28,534 nt of DNA, taken from IMG/VR virus record IMGVR_UViG_3300006735_000163, positions 1-28,534 of that record, one strand, 5' to 3'. Shown here piece after piece: positions 1-8,843 of the stretch. Every line of letters starts with the position of its first letter. Position 1 is the stretch's first letter. Source of the stretch: a virus. The translations under genes were made by a program, and so were the position numbers. The notes beneath the pieces were generated by a model. The model had not been told where the DNA came from. It made no database searches and worked only from the letters and a program-made list of their open reading frames with translations.

Positions 1-1188
1 GATAATTTTAAAAAACTATATTATGGTTCAGACGTTACTGCACGAAATAAAAATGGCCAGACTAGCTCAGGATTATATTCTTTGTTCATTCCTATGGAAT
101 GGAACTACGAAGGATACATTGATTCTTATGGACACCCTGTCTTTAATACGCCAGAAATACCCAGAACTGACAGAGATGGATATAACATTGAAACAGGAGT
201 CATTGAATTCTGGGAAAATGAAGTGGAAGGACTTAAGCATGACAGCGACGGACTAAATGAATATTATAGGCAATTTCCTAGAACAGAAGAGCATGCATTT
301 AGAGATGAGGCTAAAAATAGCATCTTTAATCTTTCAAAAATTTATGAGCAAATAGATTTTAATGAAGATGTAATCCGTACAGGTGCTGTAACTAAAGGAT
401 CTTTTATTTGGGAGAACGGTATTAAAGATACTAAAGTTATTTTTTCACCAAATAATAGTGGAAGATTTTTAATTAGTTGGGTACCATCTAAAGATTTACA
501 AAATAACGTGATAGTAAAAAATGGATCTAAACATCCAGGTAACGAACATATTGGGTGTTTTGGTTGTGACTCATATGATATATCAGGAACAACAGATGGT
601 ATAGGTTCTAAAGGGGCTTTACACGGATTGACAAAATTTAGTATGGAGGACGCCCCTCTTAATACGTTTTTTTTAGAATATATTGCAAGACCTCAAACCG
701 CTGAAATGTTTTTTGAGGATGTTTTAATGGCTTGTGTATTTTATGGAATGCCAATACTTGCAGAAAATAATAAACCTAGATTGTTATATCATTTTAGAAG
801 AAGAGGATACAGAGGATTTTCTATGAATAGACCTGATAAAATTTGGAATAAATTATCAGTAACAGAAAAAGAAATAGGAGGTATACCTAATTCATCTGAA
901 GATATAAAACAAGCGCATGCCGCAGCAATTGAAACATATATTAATAAGTATGTTGGAATTACTGAAAACGGTGGAGGTAATATTTATTTTAATAAAACAC
1001 TTAATGATTGGGCAAAGTTTGATATTAATAAACGAACAAAGTATGACGCCACTATTTCAAGTGGGCTCGCTATTATGGGTTGTAATAGGCATTTATATCA
1101 TCCAAAGCCAAATCATGAGAAACAAGCATTAAACATAAGCATAAAAAGATTTAATAATAAAGGAATGCATTCGCAAATAATTAAATAG
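1..1188 (+). CDS. terL: Terminase large subunit, C-terminal part (5' end outside the window)
   Basis: This frame is open from the first base, so the gene is cut by the window edge; the TTG at 82 is internal and not a start. The visible 395 residues hold the end of the ATPase part and the RNase H-like nuclease that cuts concatemeric DNA during packaging. Seen directly: a YYRQFPRTEEHAF block (window-frame residues about 88-100), typical of the segment joining ATPase and nuclease in TerL proteins, and GCDSYDISG with D190 as the likely first metal-binding Asp. AENN (E255) is a plausible second acid, and the Asp of SSEDIKQAHA a plausible third. The stop TAG (1186-1188) is one base from the portal ATG, so the two genes are probably cotranscribed. 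The order TerL-portal-scaffold-capsid supports the call. The catalytic assignments are by family pattern, not alignment. Confidence 0.9.
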   Translation, partial: DNFKKLYYGSDVTARNKNGQTSSGLYSLFIPMEWNYEGYIDSYGHPVFNTPEIPRTDRDGYNIETGVIEFWENEVEGLKHDSDGLNEYYRQFPRTEEHAFRDEAKNSIFNLSKIYEQIDFNEDVIRTGAVTKGSFIWENGIKDTKVIFSPNNSGRFLISWVPSKDLQNNVIVKNGSKHPGNEHIGCFGCDSYDISGTTDGIGSKGALHGLTKFSMEDAPLNTFFLEYIARPQTAEMFFEDVLMACVFYGMPILAENNKPRLLYHFRRRGYRGFSMNRPDKIWNKLSVTEKEIGGIPNSSEDIKQAHAAAIETYINKYVGITENGGGNIYFNKTLNDWAKFDINKRTKYDATISSGLAIMGCNRHLYHPKPNHEKQALNISIKRFNNKGMHSQIIK

Positions 1189-1189
1189 C

Positions 1190-3613
1190 ATGGCGGAAAC
1201 AATATTAAAAAGTTCATTTCCAAGTCAAATAGCAAGTGACTCAGAAAAAGCTAGTTCAGAATATGGACTGCAAATAGCTCGTGCAATTGAACACGAGTGG
1301 TTTAAAAGAGATTCGGGATCTACTAGATTTTTTTCTAATAGAGATGAATTTCATAGATTAAGGTTATATGCTAGAGGTGAACAATCAATAAAAAAATATA
1401 AAGATGAGTTATCTATAAATGGTGATTTATCATATCTTAATTTAGACTGGAAGCCTGTGCCTATTATACCAAAGTTTGTTGATATAGTAGTTAATGGAAT
1501 GTCAGATAGACTTTATGATGTAAAAGCTTTTTCTCAAGATCCAGCATCAATGAAGCAACGTACCGATTATGTTGAGTCTGTATTAATGGATATGCAAACA
1601 AAAGAAATATCGGATCAAATTCAAAGTCAGCTGGGAATAAATGTGTATAGCAACGATATTGAAACGCTTCCAGAAAACGAAGAAGAGCTAGCTTTACACA
1701 TGCAACTCGAATATAAGCAAGCTATAGAAATTGCTGAAGAGCAAGCTATTAATACAGTATTAAATACTAATAATTATGAATTAACACAAAGAAGAGTTAA
1801 TTATGATTTAGCTGTTATAGGTATAGGGTGTGTTAAAAATGAATTTAATAATTCAGAAGGAATAAAAATAAAATATGTAGATCCTGCAGATATTGTTTAT
1901 TCTTATACTCATTCACCTTATTTTGATGACATATATTACATAGGAGAGGTAAGATCAGTAACTATTAATGAATTAAAACAACAATTTCCTAATTTAGATG
2001 ATTCTGATTTAAAAGAAATAGCTAATCAAGGTACACAAACAGCAGCATCTCATAATAGATATATTAATGAGGACAGTGTTTTAGATGCTAATACAATACA
2101 GGTTTTATATTTTAATTATAAAACTTACAATAATGAAGTATTTAAACTAAAGAAAACAGCTACAGGAGCTGATAAAGCTATTGAAAAAAATGATCAGTTT
2201 AATCCACCTAAGGATAATAGATCTTTATTTACAAAGCAATCAAGATCAATTGAAGTTGTATATGACGGAGCTTTTGTTTTAGGAACAAGAAAATTATTAA
2301 AATGGGAACTATCAAAAAATATGATTAGGCCCAAAAGTGATACTACAAAAGTAATGATGAATTATAATGTAGTTGCTCCTCGTATATATAAAGGAAGAAT
2401 TGAATCATTAGTTAGTAGAATAACTGCATTTGCAGATACTATTCAATTAACACATTTAAAACTACAACAGGTTATGTCAAGAATGATACCTGATGGAGTT
2501 TATTTAGATGCAGATGGATTAGCTGAAATTGATTTGGGCAATGGCACGAATTATAATCCTCAAGAAGCATTGAATATGTTTTTTCAAACAGGTTCAGTTA
2601 TTGGTAGATCAATGACCACTGATGGAGATATGAATGCGGGTAGAGTTCCTATTCAAGAGTTAACTTCTAATGGCGGTAACAATAAAATATCATCATTAAT
2701 TAATACGTATAATTACTATTTACAAATGATACGTGACGTTACCGGGTTAAATGAAGCAAGAGATGGTTCAATGCCTGATAAGAATGCTTTAGTTGGTGTT
2801 CAAAAATTAGCAGCAGCAAACTCTAATACCGCTACAAGACATATACTGCAATCAAGCTTATATCTTACGGCAAAAACAGCTGAAGCTATTAGTTTAAGAG
2901 TTTCTGATATATTAGAATTTTCACCAACAAGAGATTCTTTTATATCCAGTATAGGAAGATTTAATGTAGCAACATTAGATGATATTAAGAATATGCATCT
3001 TCATGACTTTGGTATATTTATAGAATTAACTCCAGATGAAGAAGAAAAACAGTTATTAGAAAATAACATACAGCAGGCTCTTGCTAAAGATCAAATATAT
3101 TTAGAGGACGCTATTGATATTAGAGAAATAAAAAATATAAAATTAGCTAATCAATTATTAAAATTAAGAAGACGTAAAAAATTACAGCAAGATCAAGAAA
3201 GAGCACAAGCAAATATTCAAGCACAAGCTAATGCAAATACTCAATCAACTCAAGCCGCTGCGCAAATGGAAATGCAAAAAAATCAAGCTATTTCACAACA
3301 AAAAGCTGAGTTAGCAGAAATTGAAGCTAATCTTGAAATGCGAAAATTACAGCAAGAAAAAGAACTTAAGAAAGAACTTATGAAATATGAGTTTGATTTA
3401 AGTATGGCAATAAAAAATAAAGATAGCGAAATGCTAACTGATAAAGAAAAATATAAAGAGGATCGTAAAGACGAAAGAACTAGAATACAAGCCTCACAAC
3501 AATCTAAACTTATAGAACAACGTAAGGATAGAAAAGGAGAGCAAGCATTTGAATCTGCCGGTAATGATACCATGGGTAGCGGATTTAACTTAGAAATGTT
3601 TGAGCCAAGATAA
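1190..3613 (+). CDS. Portal protein with long C-terminal coiled coil
   Basis: An 807-residue protein forming the dodecameric ring at the DNA-entry vertex, through which TerL packages DNA and on which the tail is built. The N-terminal block LRLYARGEQSIKKYK, followed by LDWKPVPIIPKFVDIVVNGM (about residues 55-106), is a hallmark of portal proteins in crAss-like and marine Bacteroidota phages. A second conserved block, DVTGLNEARDGSMPDKNALV (about 513-532), lies in the central wing/stem region. Residues about 640-780 are Gln/Lys/Glu-rich, helical and coiled-coil-like, which suggests a long C-terminal barrel as in P22 portal; this would explain the size, larger than most portals of 450-700 residues. 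It starts one base after the terL stop. Only family resemblance supports the role, but the context is strong. Confidence 0.88.
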   Translation: MAETILKSSFPSQIASDSEKASSEYGLQIARAIEHEWFKRDSGSTRFFSNRDEFHRLRLYARGEQSIKKYKDELSINGDLSYLNLDWKPVPIIPKFVDIVVNGMSDRLYDVKAFSQDPASMKQRTDYVESVLMDMQTKEISDQIQSQLGINVYSNDIETLPENEEELALHMQLEYKQAIEIAEEQAINTVLNTNNYELTQRRVNYDLAVIGIGCVKNEFNNSEGIKIKYVDPADIVYSYTHSPYFDDIYYIGEVRSVTINELKQQFPNLDDSDLKEIANQGTQTAASHNRYINEDSVLDANTIQVLYFNYKTYNNEVFKLKKTATGADKAIEKNDQFNPPKDNRSLFTKQSRSIEVVYDGAFVLGTRKLLKWELSKNMIRPKSDTTKVMMNYNVVAPRIYKGRIESLVSRITAFADTIQLTHLKLQQVMSRMIPDGVYLDADGLAEIDLGNGTNYNPQEALNMFFQTGSVIGRSMTTDGDMNAGRVPIQELTSNGGNNKISSLINTYNYYLQMIRDVTGLNEARDGSMPDKNALVGVQKLAAANSNTATRHILQSSLYLTAKTAEAISLRVSDILEFSPTRDSFISSIGRFNVATLDDIKNMHLHDFGIFIELTPDEEEKQLLENNIQQALAKDQIYLEDAIDIREIKNIKLANQLLKLRRRKKLQQDQERAQANIQAQANANTQSTQAAAQMEMQKNQAISQQKAELAEIEANLEMRKLQQEKELKKELMKYEFDLSMAIKNKDSEMLTDKEKYKEDRKDERTRIQASQQSKLIEQRKDRKGEQAFESAGNDTMGSGFNLEMFEPR

Positions 3614-3646
3614 AAACCCTATTTATTAATTTTATAATATTTTATT

Positions 3647-4906
3647 ATGTCAGAAGAAACAACACCGGTTGAAGAAGCTGTGCAAGAGACAGTTGAACAA
3701 CAAGCAGAAGAAAAAAGTAAAGCTGCTGAAGAATCTAAAACACCTGATAATGTATCAGTTGCCGAAGATGGAACTATTAAAATAGATTTACGTAATACAA
3801 ACCAAGAAACAGATGCCGTTCAAAAGCAAAGCACAGATGAGATTTCTGTACGCGACGGATCCGAAACTAGCGGAGAGGTACAAGAACAAAACATCGAAAA
3901 AACAGATGAAAAACCTGCCGGAGAAAGTCAGCCCGATAACAATGAAGATGCGGTGCTCGAACGCTTACCGGATGAAGAAGAGATAAAAGAAGAAAAAAGC
4001 TTAGCAGATAAAATAAAAGATATACCTAATAAGCTTAAAGAAGATGTAGAAGATGTAAATAATAATCAAGAAGCCAAGCAGTTACCAGAAAATATTGAAA
4101 AATTAGTTCAATTTATGGAAGAAACTGGTGGTTCAGTGCAAGATTATGTAAATCTTAATAAAAATTATGATGATATGGAGGACATGCAGCTATTGCGTGA
4201 ATACTATCATCAAACAAAACCTCATTTAGCTTCTGATGAAGTTGACTTTTTAATTGAAGACAACTTTTCATATGATGAAGAAGTTGATGAAGAAAAAGAT
4301 ATAAAGCGAAAAAAATTAATGTTTAAAGAGGCTATTGCAGATGCAAAGTCTAATCTTTCAAATCTGAAGAATAAATATTACGAAGAACTTAAGTTAGGTT
4401 CTAAGTTAACATCAGATCAAAAAGAAGCGGTAGATTTCTTTAATAATTATAAATCTGAACAAGAATCAACGCAACAATTGCTTGAAAAACAAAGAAACAT
4501 TTTTTCTGAAAAAACAAATCAATTATTTTCTAATGAATTCAAAGGTTTTGAATATAAAGTTGGAGATAATAGGTATAGATTCAATGTAAAAGATGTTGAT
4601 AGCGTTAAATCCCAGCAGTCAGACATAAATAAGTTTGTCAGCAAGTTTGTTGATAATAATAACGAATTAAATGATGCAAGAGGATACCATAAAGCTTTGT
4701 TTACAGCAATGAACGCAGATGCTATAGCTAATCATTTTTATGAGCAAGGTAAAGCAGACGCGATTAAGAATTCTATGGCCAAATCTAAAAACATAGATAT
4801 GGAAGGTAGAAAAACTCATGAAGCTGTAACAACAGATTCTGGTATAAAAATAAGAGCAATAAGCGGAGATGATAGTTCAAAACTAAGAGTAAAAATTAAA
4901 AATTAA
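3647..4906 (+). CDS. Probable head scaffolding protein
   Basis: A 419-residue, strongly acidic protein between portal and major capsid genes, the usual place for the scaffold. The first 130 or so residues are Glu/Asp/Ser/Thr/Gln-rich and look disordered. The middle (about 145-290) is helical and charged, including VQFMEETGGSVQDYVNLNKN and an acidic LIEDNFSYDEEVDEEKD stretch. The last 30 residues turn basic (DSSKLRVKIKN), as expected for a scaffold tail that docks on the capsid protein. There is no enzyme motif. Assignment rests on position, charge pattern and recalled similarity to scaffold-position proteins in Bacteroidota phages. Bases 3851-3970, in the disordered part, are about 49% G+C by hand count (59 of 120), well above the neighbours. 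Confidence 0.7.
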   Translation: MSEETTPVEEAVQETVEQQAEEKSKAAEESKTPDNVSVAEDGTIKIDLRNTNQETDAVQKQSTDEISVRDGSETSGEVQEQNIEKTDEKPAGESQPDNNEDAVLERLPDEEEIKEEKSLADKIKDIPNKLKEDVEDVNNNQEAKQLPENIEKLVQFMEETGGSVQDYVNLNKNYDDMEDMQLLREYYHQTKPHLASDEVDFLIEDNFSYDEEVDEEKDIKRKKLMFKEAIADAKSNLSNLKNKYYEELKLGSKLTSDQKEAVDFFNNYKSEQESTQQLLEKQRNIFSEKTNQLFSNEFKGFEYKVGDNRYRFNVKDVDSVKSQQSDINKFVSKFVDNNNELNDARGYHKALFTAMNADAIANHFYEQGKADAIKNSMAKSKNIDMEGRKTHEAVTTDSGIKIRAISGDDSSKLRVKIKN

Positions 4907-4924
4907 TATTTAAACAAACTTAAA

Positions 4925-6355
4925 ATGGGATTATTTTCTACAGGTGGATCGTTTCCAGCAGGATTAACGCCTTCACCTACTAAAACACTTTTTTCAGGTA
5001 ATTACCTGACATTTGATTCTGTCTCTGGAGGCGGAACATTTGCACAACAATTCCTACCAGATGTTTATGAAAAAGAAGTTGAAAGATATGGTAACAGATC
5101 TGTATCTTCTTTTCTAAGAATGGTAGGGGCTGAGATTCCTTCTGCTTCAGATCAAATTATTTGGTCAGAGCAAGGAAGATTACATATTGCGTACGATAGC
5201 GCATCTGCTGATACTGCAACTGGTATTATTACTCAAGCTGACCATGCCGTAAGAATTGGACAGACTGTAGCAATTGCTGAAGGGCTTGTTACTGTAAAAG
5301 GAGTTGTTACTGCTGCAGACGCTACTACATTTACAGTTGCTGCTTATGGTGGTGCTGATCTTGATGCTGCAGGGCTTTCAACTGGAGGTGCTGTATCTGT
5401 AAAGGTATTTGTATATGGTTCTGAATTTGGCAAAGGTACTGCAGGAATGCAAGGATCTGTTGATGCTGGTTTCCAGCAGTTCAGTAACTCTCCTATTATC
5501 ATTAAAGATAAATATGAGATTTCTGGATCTGACGCTGCACAAATTGGATGGGTTGAAGTAACTACTGAAAATGGAGCATCTGGATACCTATGGTATTTAA
5601 AATCTGAGCATGAAACAAGACTACGTTTTGAAGATTACTTAGAAATGTCAATGGTAGAAGGCGAATTAGCTGCTGCAGGTTCTGCTGCTGCTACTGCTAC
5701 ATATAAAGGTACTGAAGGTTTATTTGCTGCTGTTGAAAGCAGAGGTAATATCTATCAGAACTTTAATTCAGGTGAAGCTACATTAGCTAACGCAGGTGCT
5801 GATAGAACTGCGCTACAAGATTTTGATGAAATACTTAAAAATCTTGATAAGCAAGGTGCTATTGAAGAAAACATGCTTTTCTTAAACAGAGCAACTGCAC
5901 TTGCATTTGATGATATGTTAGGAGCTGTAAATGCTCATTATAACGGAGGTACTTCTTACGGAGTATTTAATAATAGTGAGGATATGGCACTTAATTTAGG
6001 ATTCAGCGGATTTAGAAGAGGTTCTTATGACTTTTATAAAACTGACTGGAAATATCTAAATGATGCCGCTACACGTGGTCTTACTGAAGATATTGATGGT
6101 ATAATGGTGCCTGCTGGTACTTCAACTGTATACGATCAAACTTTAGGTAAGAACATTAAGCGTCCTTTCCTACACGTTCGTTATAGAGCTTCTGAAGCTG
6201 ACGATAGAAAGATGAAATCTTGGATCACTGGATCTGTAGGTGGAAACTTCACGAGCGATGTTGACAAGATGGAAGTACAATTCCTATCTGAAAGATGTCT
6301 TTGTGTACAAGGAGCAAACAACTTTGTATTATTCAAGTCTGTTACTCAATCGTAA
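4925..6355 (+). CDS. Major capsid protein (presumed HK97 fold)
   Basis: A 476-residue protein that should form the icosahedral shell. It follows the scaffold and is closed by a strong hairpin terminator, the usual arrangement for the most abundant virion protein. Visible features: a Gly/Ser/Thr-rich N-terminus, the FLPDVYEKEVERYGNRSVSS block (about residues 43-62) corresponding to the start of the ordered capsid domain, an Ala/Gly/Thr-rich beta region (about 95-250), and a C-terminal half with HVRYRASEADDRKMKSWIT (about 417-435). Codon choice is richer in GCT, GGT and ACT than in the flanking genes, consistent with high expression. No protease gene is adjacent, so the shell may not need proteolytic maturation. 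The HK97 fold is inferred from position and general character; a structure prediction would settle it. Confidence 0.85.
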   Translation: MGLFSTGGSFPAGLTPSPTKTLFSGNYLTFDSVSGGGTFAQQFLPDVYEKEVERYGNRSVSSFLRMVGAEIPSASDQIIWSEQGRLHIAYDSASADTATGIITQADHAVRIGQTVAIAEGLVTVKGVVTAADATTFTVAAYGGADLDAAGLSTGGAVSVKVFVYGSEFGKGTAGMQGSVDAGFQQFSNSPIIIKDKYEISGSDAAQIGWVEVTTENGASGYLWYLKSEHETRLRFEDYLEMSMVEGELAAAGSAAATATYKGTEGLFAAVESRGNIYQNFNSGEATLANAGADRTALQDFDEILKNLDKQGAIEENMLFLNRATALAFDDMLGAVNAHYNGGTSYGVFNNSEDMALNLGFSGFRRGSYDFYKTDWKYLNDAATRGLTEDIDGIMVPAGTSTVYDQTLGKNIKRPFLHVRYRASEADDRKMKSWITGSVGGNFTSDVDKMEVQFLSERCLCVQGANNFVLFKSVTQS

Positions 6356-6363
6356 TTACTAAT

Positions 6364-6406
6364 GTAAAGAACGGGGCGTCATAAGGCGCCTCAGTCTTTA
6401 CTTTTT
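6364..6406 (+). terminator. Hairpin terminator after the capsid gene
   Basis: The outer arms GTAAAGA (6364-6370) and TCTTTAC (6395-6401) pair perfectly. A 2x2 internal loop (AC/AG) follows, then an inner 8-bp stem GGGGCGTC (6373-6380) with GGCGCCTC (6385-6392), which has two G-U pairs and an ATAA loop. A run of five T (6402-6406) follows. The G+C-rich stem plus T-run fits intrinsic termination for + strand transcripts leaving the capsid gene. Confidence 0.85.
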
Positions 6407-6428
6407 ATTAATCTTATTATATTATATC

Positions 6429-7193
6429 ATGGCAACAAAAGAAGCTACACAAGCTAAGGCTTGGAAAATTAAGGATAGAACTTATATATTAAAAGGTGAT
6501 AAAACACCTATAACTTTTACATTAGCGTCTAAACATCATTCAAGAAACCCTTTAATGTGGTTTGATGAAGAAACAGGACAAAATAAAGAATTAAGATACG
6601 CAAGTAATCAAAATTCACCATTTAGAGATGAACAAGACGGAATGTCTACTTTAAAGCATATAGTTTTTAAAGATGGATCTTTATTTGTGCCTAAAGCACA
6701 ACAATCTTTACAAAAACTACTTTCATTATATCATCCGCAGTTAAATAGAACATATTATGAATTAGATAACGTAGCGGTGGCTAAGGATGAGCTTTTTGAT
6801 ATTGAATTAGAAATAAAAGCATTGAATTTAGCAAAAGATTTAGAAGTTGATCATGCAGAAGCAGTACTAAGAGTTGAAATGGGCTCTAGTGTTTCTAAAA
6901 TGACTTCTTCAGAAATTAAAAGAGACCTATTATTATTTGCAAAAAGAAATCCAGATACTTTTTTAGCATTAGTTGAGGATGATAACGTACAATTACGCAA
7001 TTTTAGTATTAAAGCTGAAGAAGCAGGCGTAATTAAATTATCAGGCGATCAAAAGTCTTTTCACTGGGCTAGTAATAATAAAAAATTAATGACTGTTCCA
7101 TTTGATGAAAATCCATATTCTGCATTTGCGGGTTGGTTAAAAACAGATGAAGGAACAGAAGTTTATAAGTCTATACAGAAAAAATTAAAATAG
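6429..7193 (+). CDS. Conserved-type virion-region protein of unknown function
   Basis: A 254-residue protein that I cannot assign to a named family. It has no membrane segment, signal peptide or obvious enzyme motif. The N-terminal half looks globular and beta-rich (KGDKTPITFTLASKH, MWFDEETGQNKELRYA, VFKDGSLFVPKAQQSL). A HPQLNRTYYELD segment follows (about residues 101-112), then a helical charged part (about 120-175) and a C-terminal KAEEAGVIKLS...ENPYSAFAGWLKT region that could be a small alpha/beta or winged-helix-like domain. It lies between capsid and connector genes and is bounded on both sides by hairpins with the same architecture, so it may be dosed separately from both. Head completion or capsid decoration is possible from position; a nucleic-acid-binding role is equally possible. 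Neither is shown. Confidence 0.75.
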   Translation: MATKEATQAKAWKIKDRTYILKGDKTPITFTLASKHHSRNPLMWFDEETGQNKELRYASNQNSPFRDEQDGMSTLKHIVFKDGSLFVPKAQQSLQKLLSLYHPQLNRTYYELDNVAVAKDELFDIELEIKALNLAKDLEVDHAEAVLRVEMGSSVSKMTSSEIKRDLLLFAKRNPDTFLALVEDDNVQLRNFSIKAEEAGVIKLSGDQKSFHWASNNKKLMTVPFDENPYSAFAGWLKTDEGTEVYKSIQKKLK

Positions 7194-7200
7194 GAATATC

Positions 7201-7243
7201 TTATAATGATTAGGGTCATTTAAGGTGGCCCTTTTCATTATAA
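7201..7243 (+). terminator. Second hairpin of the same design between genes
   Basis: The outer arms TTATAATGA (7201-7209) and TCATTATAA (7235-7243) pair over 9 bp. A T-T/T-T internal loop separates them from the inner stem AGGGTCA (7212-7218) with TGGCCCT (7226-7232), which has one U-G pair; the loop is TTTAAGG. The T-run (7232-7235) sits inside the outer arm, so the inner stem plus TTTT can act as a terminator. The full structure could also be an RNA-processing or mRNA-stabilising element. Confidence 0.7.
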
Positions 7244-7256
7244 TAAAAAAAATAAT

Positions 7257-7949
7257 ATGGTTAGTGTAGATACAGTATACCAAACAGTATTGGCAATACT
7301 TAATAAGGAAAACAGAGGATATATGACTCCACAAGAGTTTAATCTTTTAGCTAATCAAGCTCAAAACGAAATATTTGAGCAATATTTTTATGATTTAAAT
7401 CAATATAATCGTAGAGGCGAAATAACAAATGAGTTCGCTAATATTGTAAAAAATATAAAAGAAAAAATTGATTTATTTAAAGTACAACAAATTCCACTAG
7501 TATACTCTACAAATAAATTTAATTTACCTTCTAACTTATACAGGGTAGGTTCAATTAATTTTCAAAAAATAACGGAAGTAGAACAAGTAACTAATAAAGA
7601 ATATTTGTATTATTCTCAATCTCCGTTAACAGCTCCAACAGTATCTTACCCTATGTACATTAGAGAAGAAAATAACATATCTGTTTTTCCAAACTCTATT
7701 ATTTCAGAAATATTTTGTACTTATGTAAGAAAACCTGCACCAGTTAACTGGACTTATAATACCGTTAACAATGAAGCTTTTTATAATCCAAGTGCTTTAG
7801 ATGCTCAAAATTTTGAAGTACATGAATCTGAAGTATCTGATTTAGTTATAAAAATATTAAGCTATGCTGGAATTGTAATAAAACAAGCTGAAATTATTCA
7901 ATTAGCAGAAGCTAAAGAGAATAAAAAAATAACTCAAGAAAAATCTTAA
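7257..7949 (+). CDS. Head-to-tail connector/adaptor-like protein
   Basis: A 230-residue protein placed where T7 gp11 or P22 gp4 type adaptors lie, after capsid and before the tail proteins. The N-terminus reads DTVYQTVLAILNKENRGYMT then PQEFNLLANQAQNEIFEQYF (residues 5-44), a helical block I associate with adaptor-position proteins of marine Bacteroidota phages. The central part is beta-like (LPSNLYRVGSINF, YPMYIREENNISVFP), with a CTYVRKPAPVNW turn (about 152-163). The C-terminus is a helix (VSDLVIKILSYAGIVIKQAE) suited to inserting between portal subunits. It shares the TTAATAAATGGC junction with the next gene, so the two are probably translated together and may form adjacent rings. The specific ring position is inference. 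Confidence 0.65.
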   Translation: MVSVDTVYQTVLAILNKENRGYMTPQEFNLLANQAQNEIFEQYFYDLNQYNRRGEITNEFANIVKNIKEKIDLFKVQQIPLVYSTNKFNLPSNLYRVGSINFQKITEVEQVTNKEYLYYSQSPLTAPTVSYPMYIREENNISVFPNSIISEIFCTYVRKPAPVNWTYNTVNNEAFYNPSALDAQNFEVHESEVSDLVIKILSYAGIVIKQAEIIQLAEAKENKKITQEKS

Positions 7950-7952
7950 TAA

Positions 7953-8840
7953 ATGGCTTTAGCTAAAGTAACACCAGTACAACATTACGCCTCAAATAAT
8001 ATGGGGCAGTACCAATTTATTAGTTTAAAGGATATTGTAAATAATTTTATTGTTTCTCAGGTTGGAGATGACAAAATAATTAAAAGTGCAAAAAGATCGG
8101 AAGTATTATACCATGCTCAACGTGGTCTTGCTGAATTAAATTATGATACTCTTGGAAATATAAAAACTCAAGAAATAGAATTACCTCCATCTTTATCAAT
8201 AGCTATACCTCATGACTTCGTAAATATTGTTGAAATTTGTTTTGTTAATTCTAAAGGTATTTTATACCCAATACAAAAAAGTTCTGTTTCAGCAGACCCT
8301 AGCTCAATACAACAAGATATAGATTATAACTATATATTTGACTTTGATGGTTTTCCAACAATAGCTTCTCAATCTGTAACTGCAGATAGATTTTTAGATG
8401 CTACAAAAGGTAATGTAGCAAATAGAAATGAAATAGATTTTTTAGAAGAAGGTTTTGGTTATACAGTAGACAAAGGAGCTAGATATGGTATAGATCCAAC
8501 ATTAGCAAATAAAAACGGATCTTACTTAATAAATGATAAATTTGGTTTAATAAGTTTTAGTGGTGATTTAGCTGGTAGTATTATTGTTCTTAAATATATA
8601 TCAGATGGTCTACATTCAGACGCTGATATGGAAATACATAAATTTGCAGAAGAAGCAATGTATAAAATAATTGCATGCGGCCTTGTATCTGCTAAATCAA
8701 ATATACCTGAATATCAAGTTAATAGGTTTAAAAAAGAAAAAAGAGCATCAATAAGAAATGCAAAATTAAGGTTAGCAAAGCTAAGTCCTAATGAAATTAT
8801 TCAGGAACTAAGAGGTAAATCTAAACAAATTAAACATTAA
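7953..8840 (+). CDS. Second connector/tail ring-like structural protein
   Basis: A 295-residue protein starting three bases after the previous stop. The N-terminal helical region contains EVLYHAQRGLAELNYDTLGN (about residues 50-69). A beta segment follows, IELPPSLSIAIPHDFVNIVE (about 74-93), a pattern seen in adaptor/ring proteins of short-tailed phages, where a helical bundle is joined to a beta sandwich. The C-terminal third has KFAEEAMYKIIACGLVSAKS (about 230-249) and a basic tail rich in Lys/Arg. It ends four bases before the giant tail stabilisation gene. A role as tail tubular or ring protein between portal and tail is inferred from order and fold character; no enzyme motif is visible. 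Confidence 0.65.
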   Translation: MALAKVTPVQHYASNNMGQYQFISLKDIVNNFIVSQVGDDKIIKSAKRSEVLYHAQRGLAELNYDTLGNIKTQEIELPPSLSIAIPHDFVNIVEICFVNSKGILYPIQKSSVSADPSSIQQDIDYNYIFDFDGFPTIASQSVTADRFLDATKGNVANRNEIDFLEEGFGYTVDKGARYGIDPTLANKNGSYLINDKFGLISFSGDLAGSIIVLKYISDGLHSDADMEIHKFAEEAMYKIIACGLVSAKSNIPEYQVNRFKKEKRASIRNAKLRLAKLSPNEIIQELRGKSKQIKH

Positions 8841-8843
8841 TAA

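Noticed and set aside
23-256. A 77-codon frame overlapping the terminase start
   Set aside because: It is in another frame inside the conserved terminase sequence and has no recognisable protein character.
82-1188. A TTG at 82 as the start of the terminase gene
   Set aside because: The same frame is open back to base 1 with sensible sequence, and the usual TerL ATPase part is missing, so the gene is cut by the window edge.
3283-3573. A minus-strand 96-codon frame
   Set aside because: It is the antisense of the portal coiled coil; its Ser/Leu/Phe-rich composition is what Gln/Lys/Glu codons give on the other strand.
3614-3646. A promoter before the scaffold gene
   Set aside because: The gap is A/T-rich, but I see no clear Bacteroidota TAnnTTTG or TTG pair; any match would be by composition.
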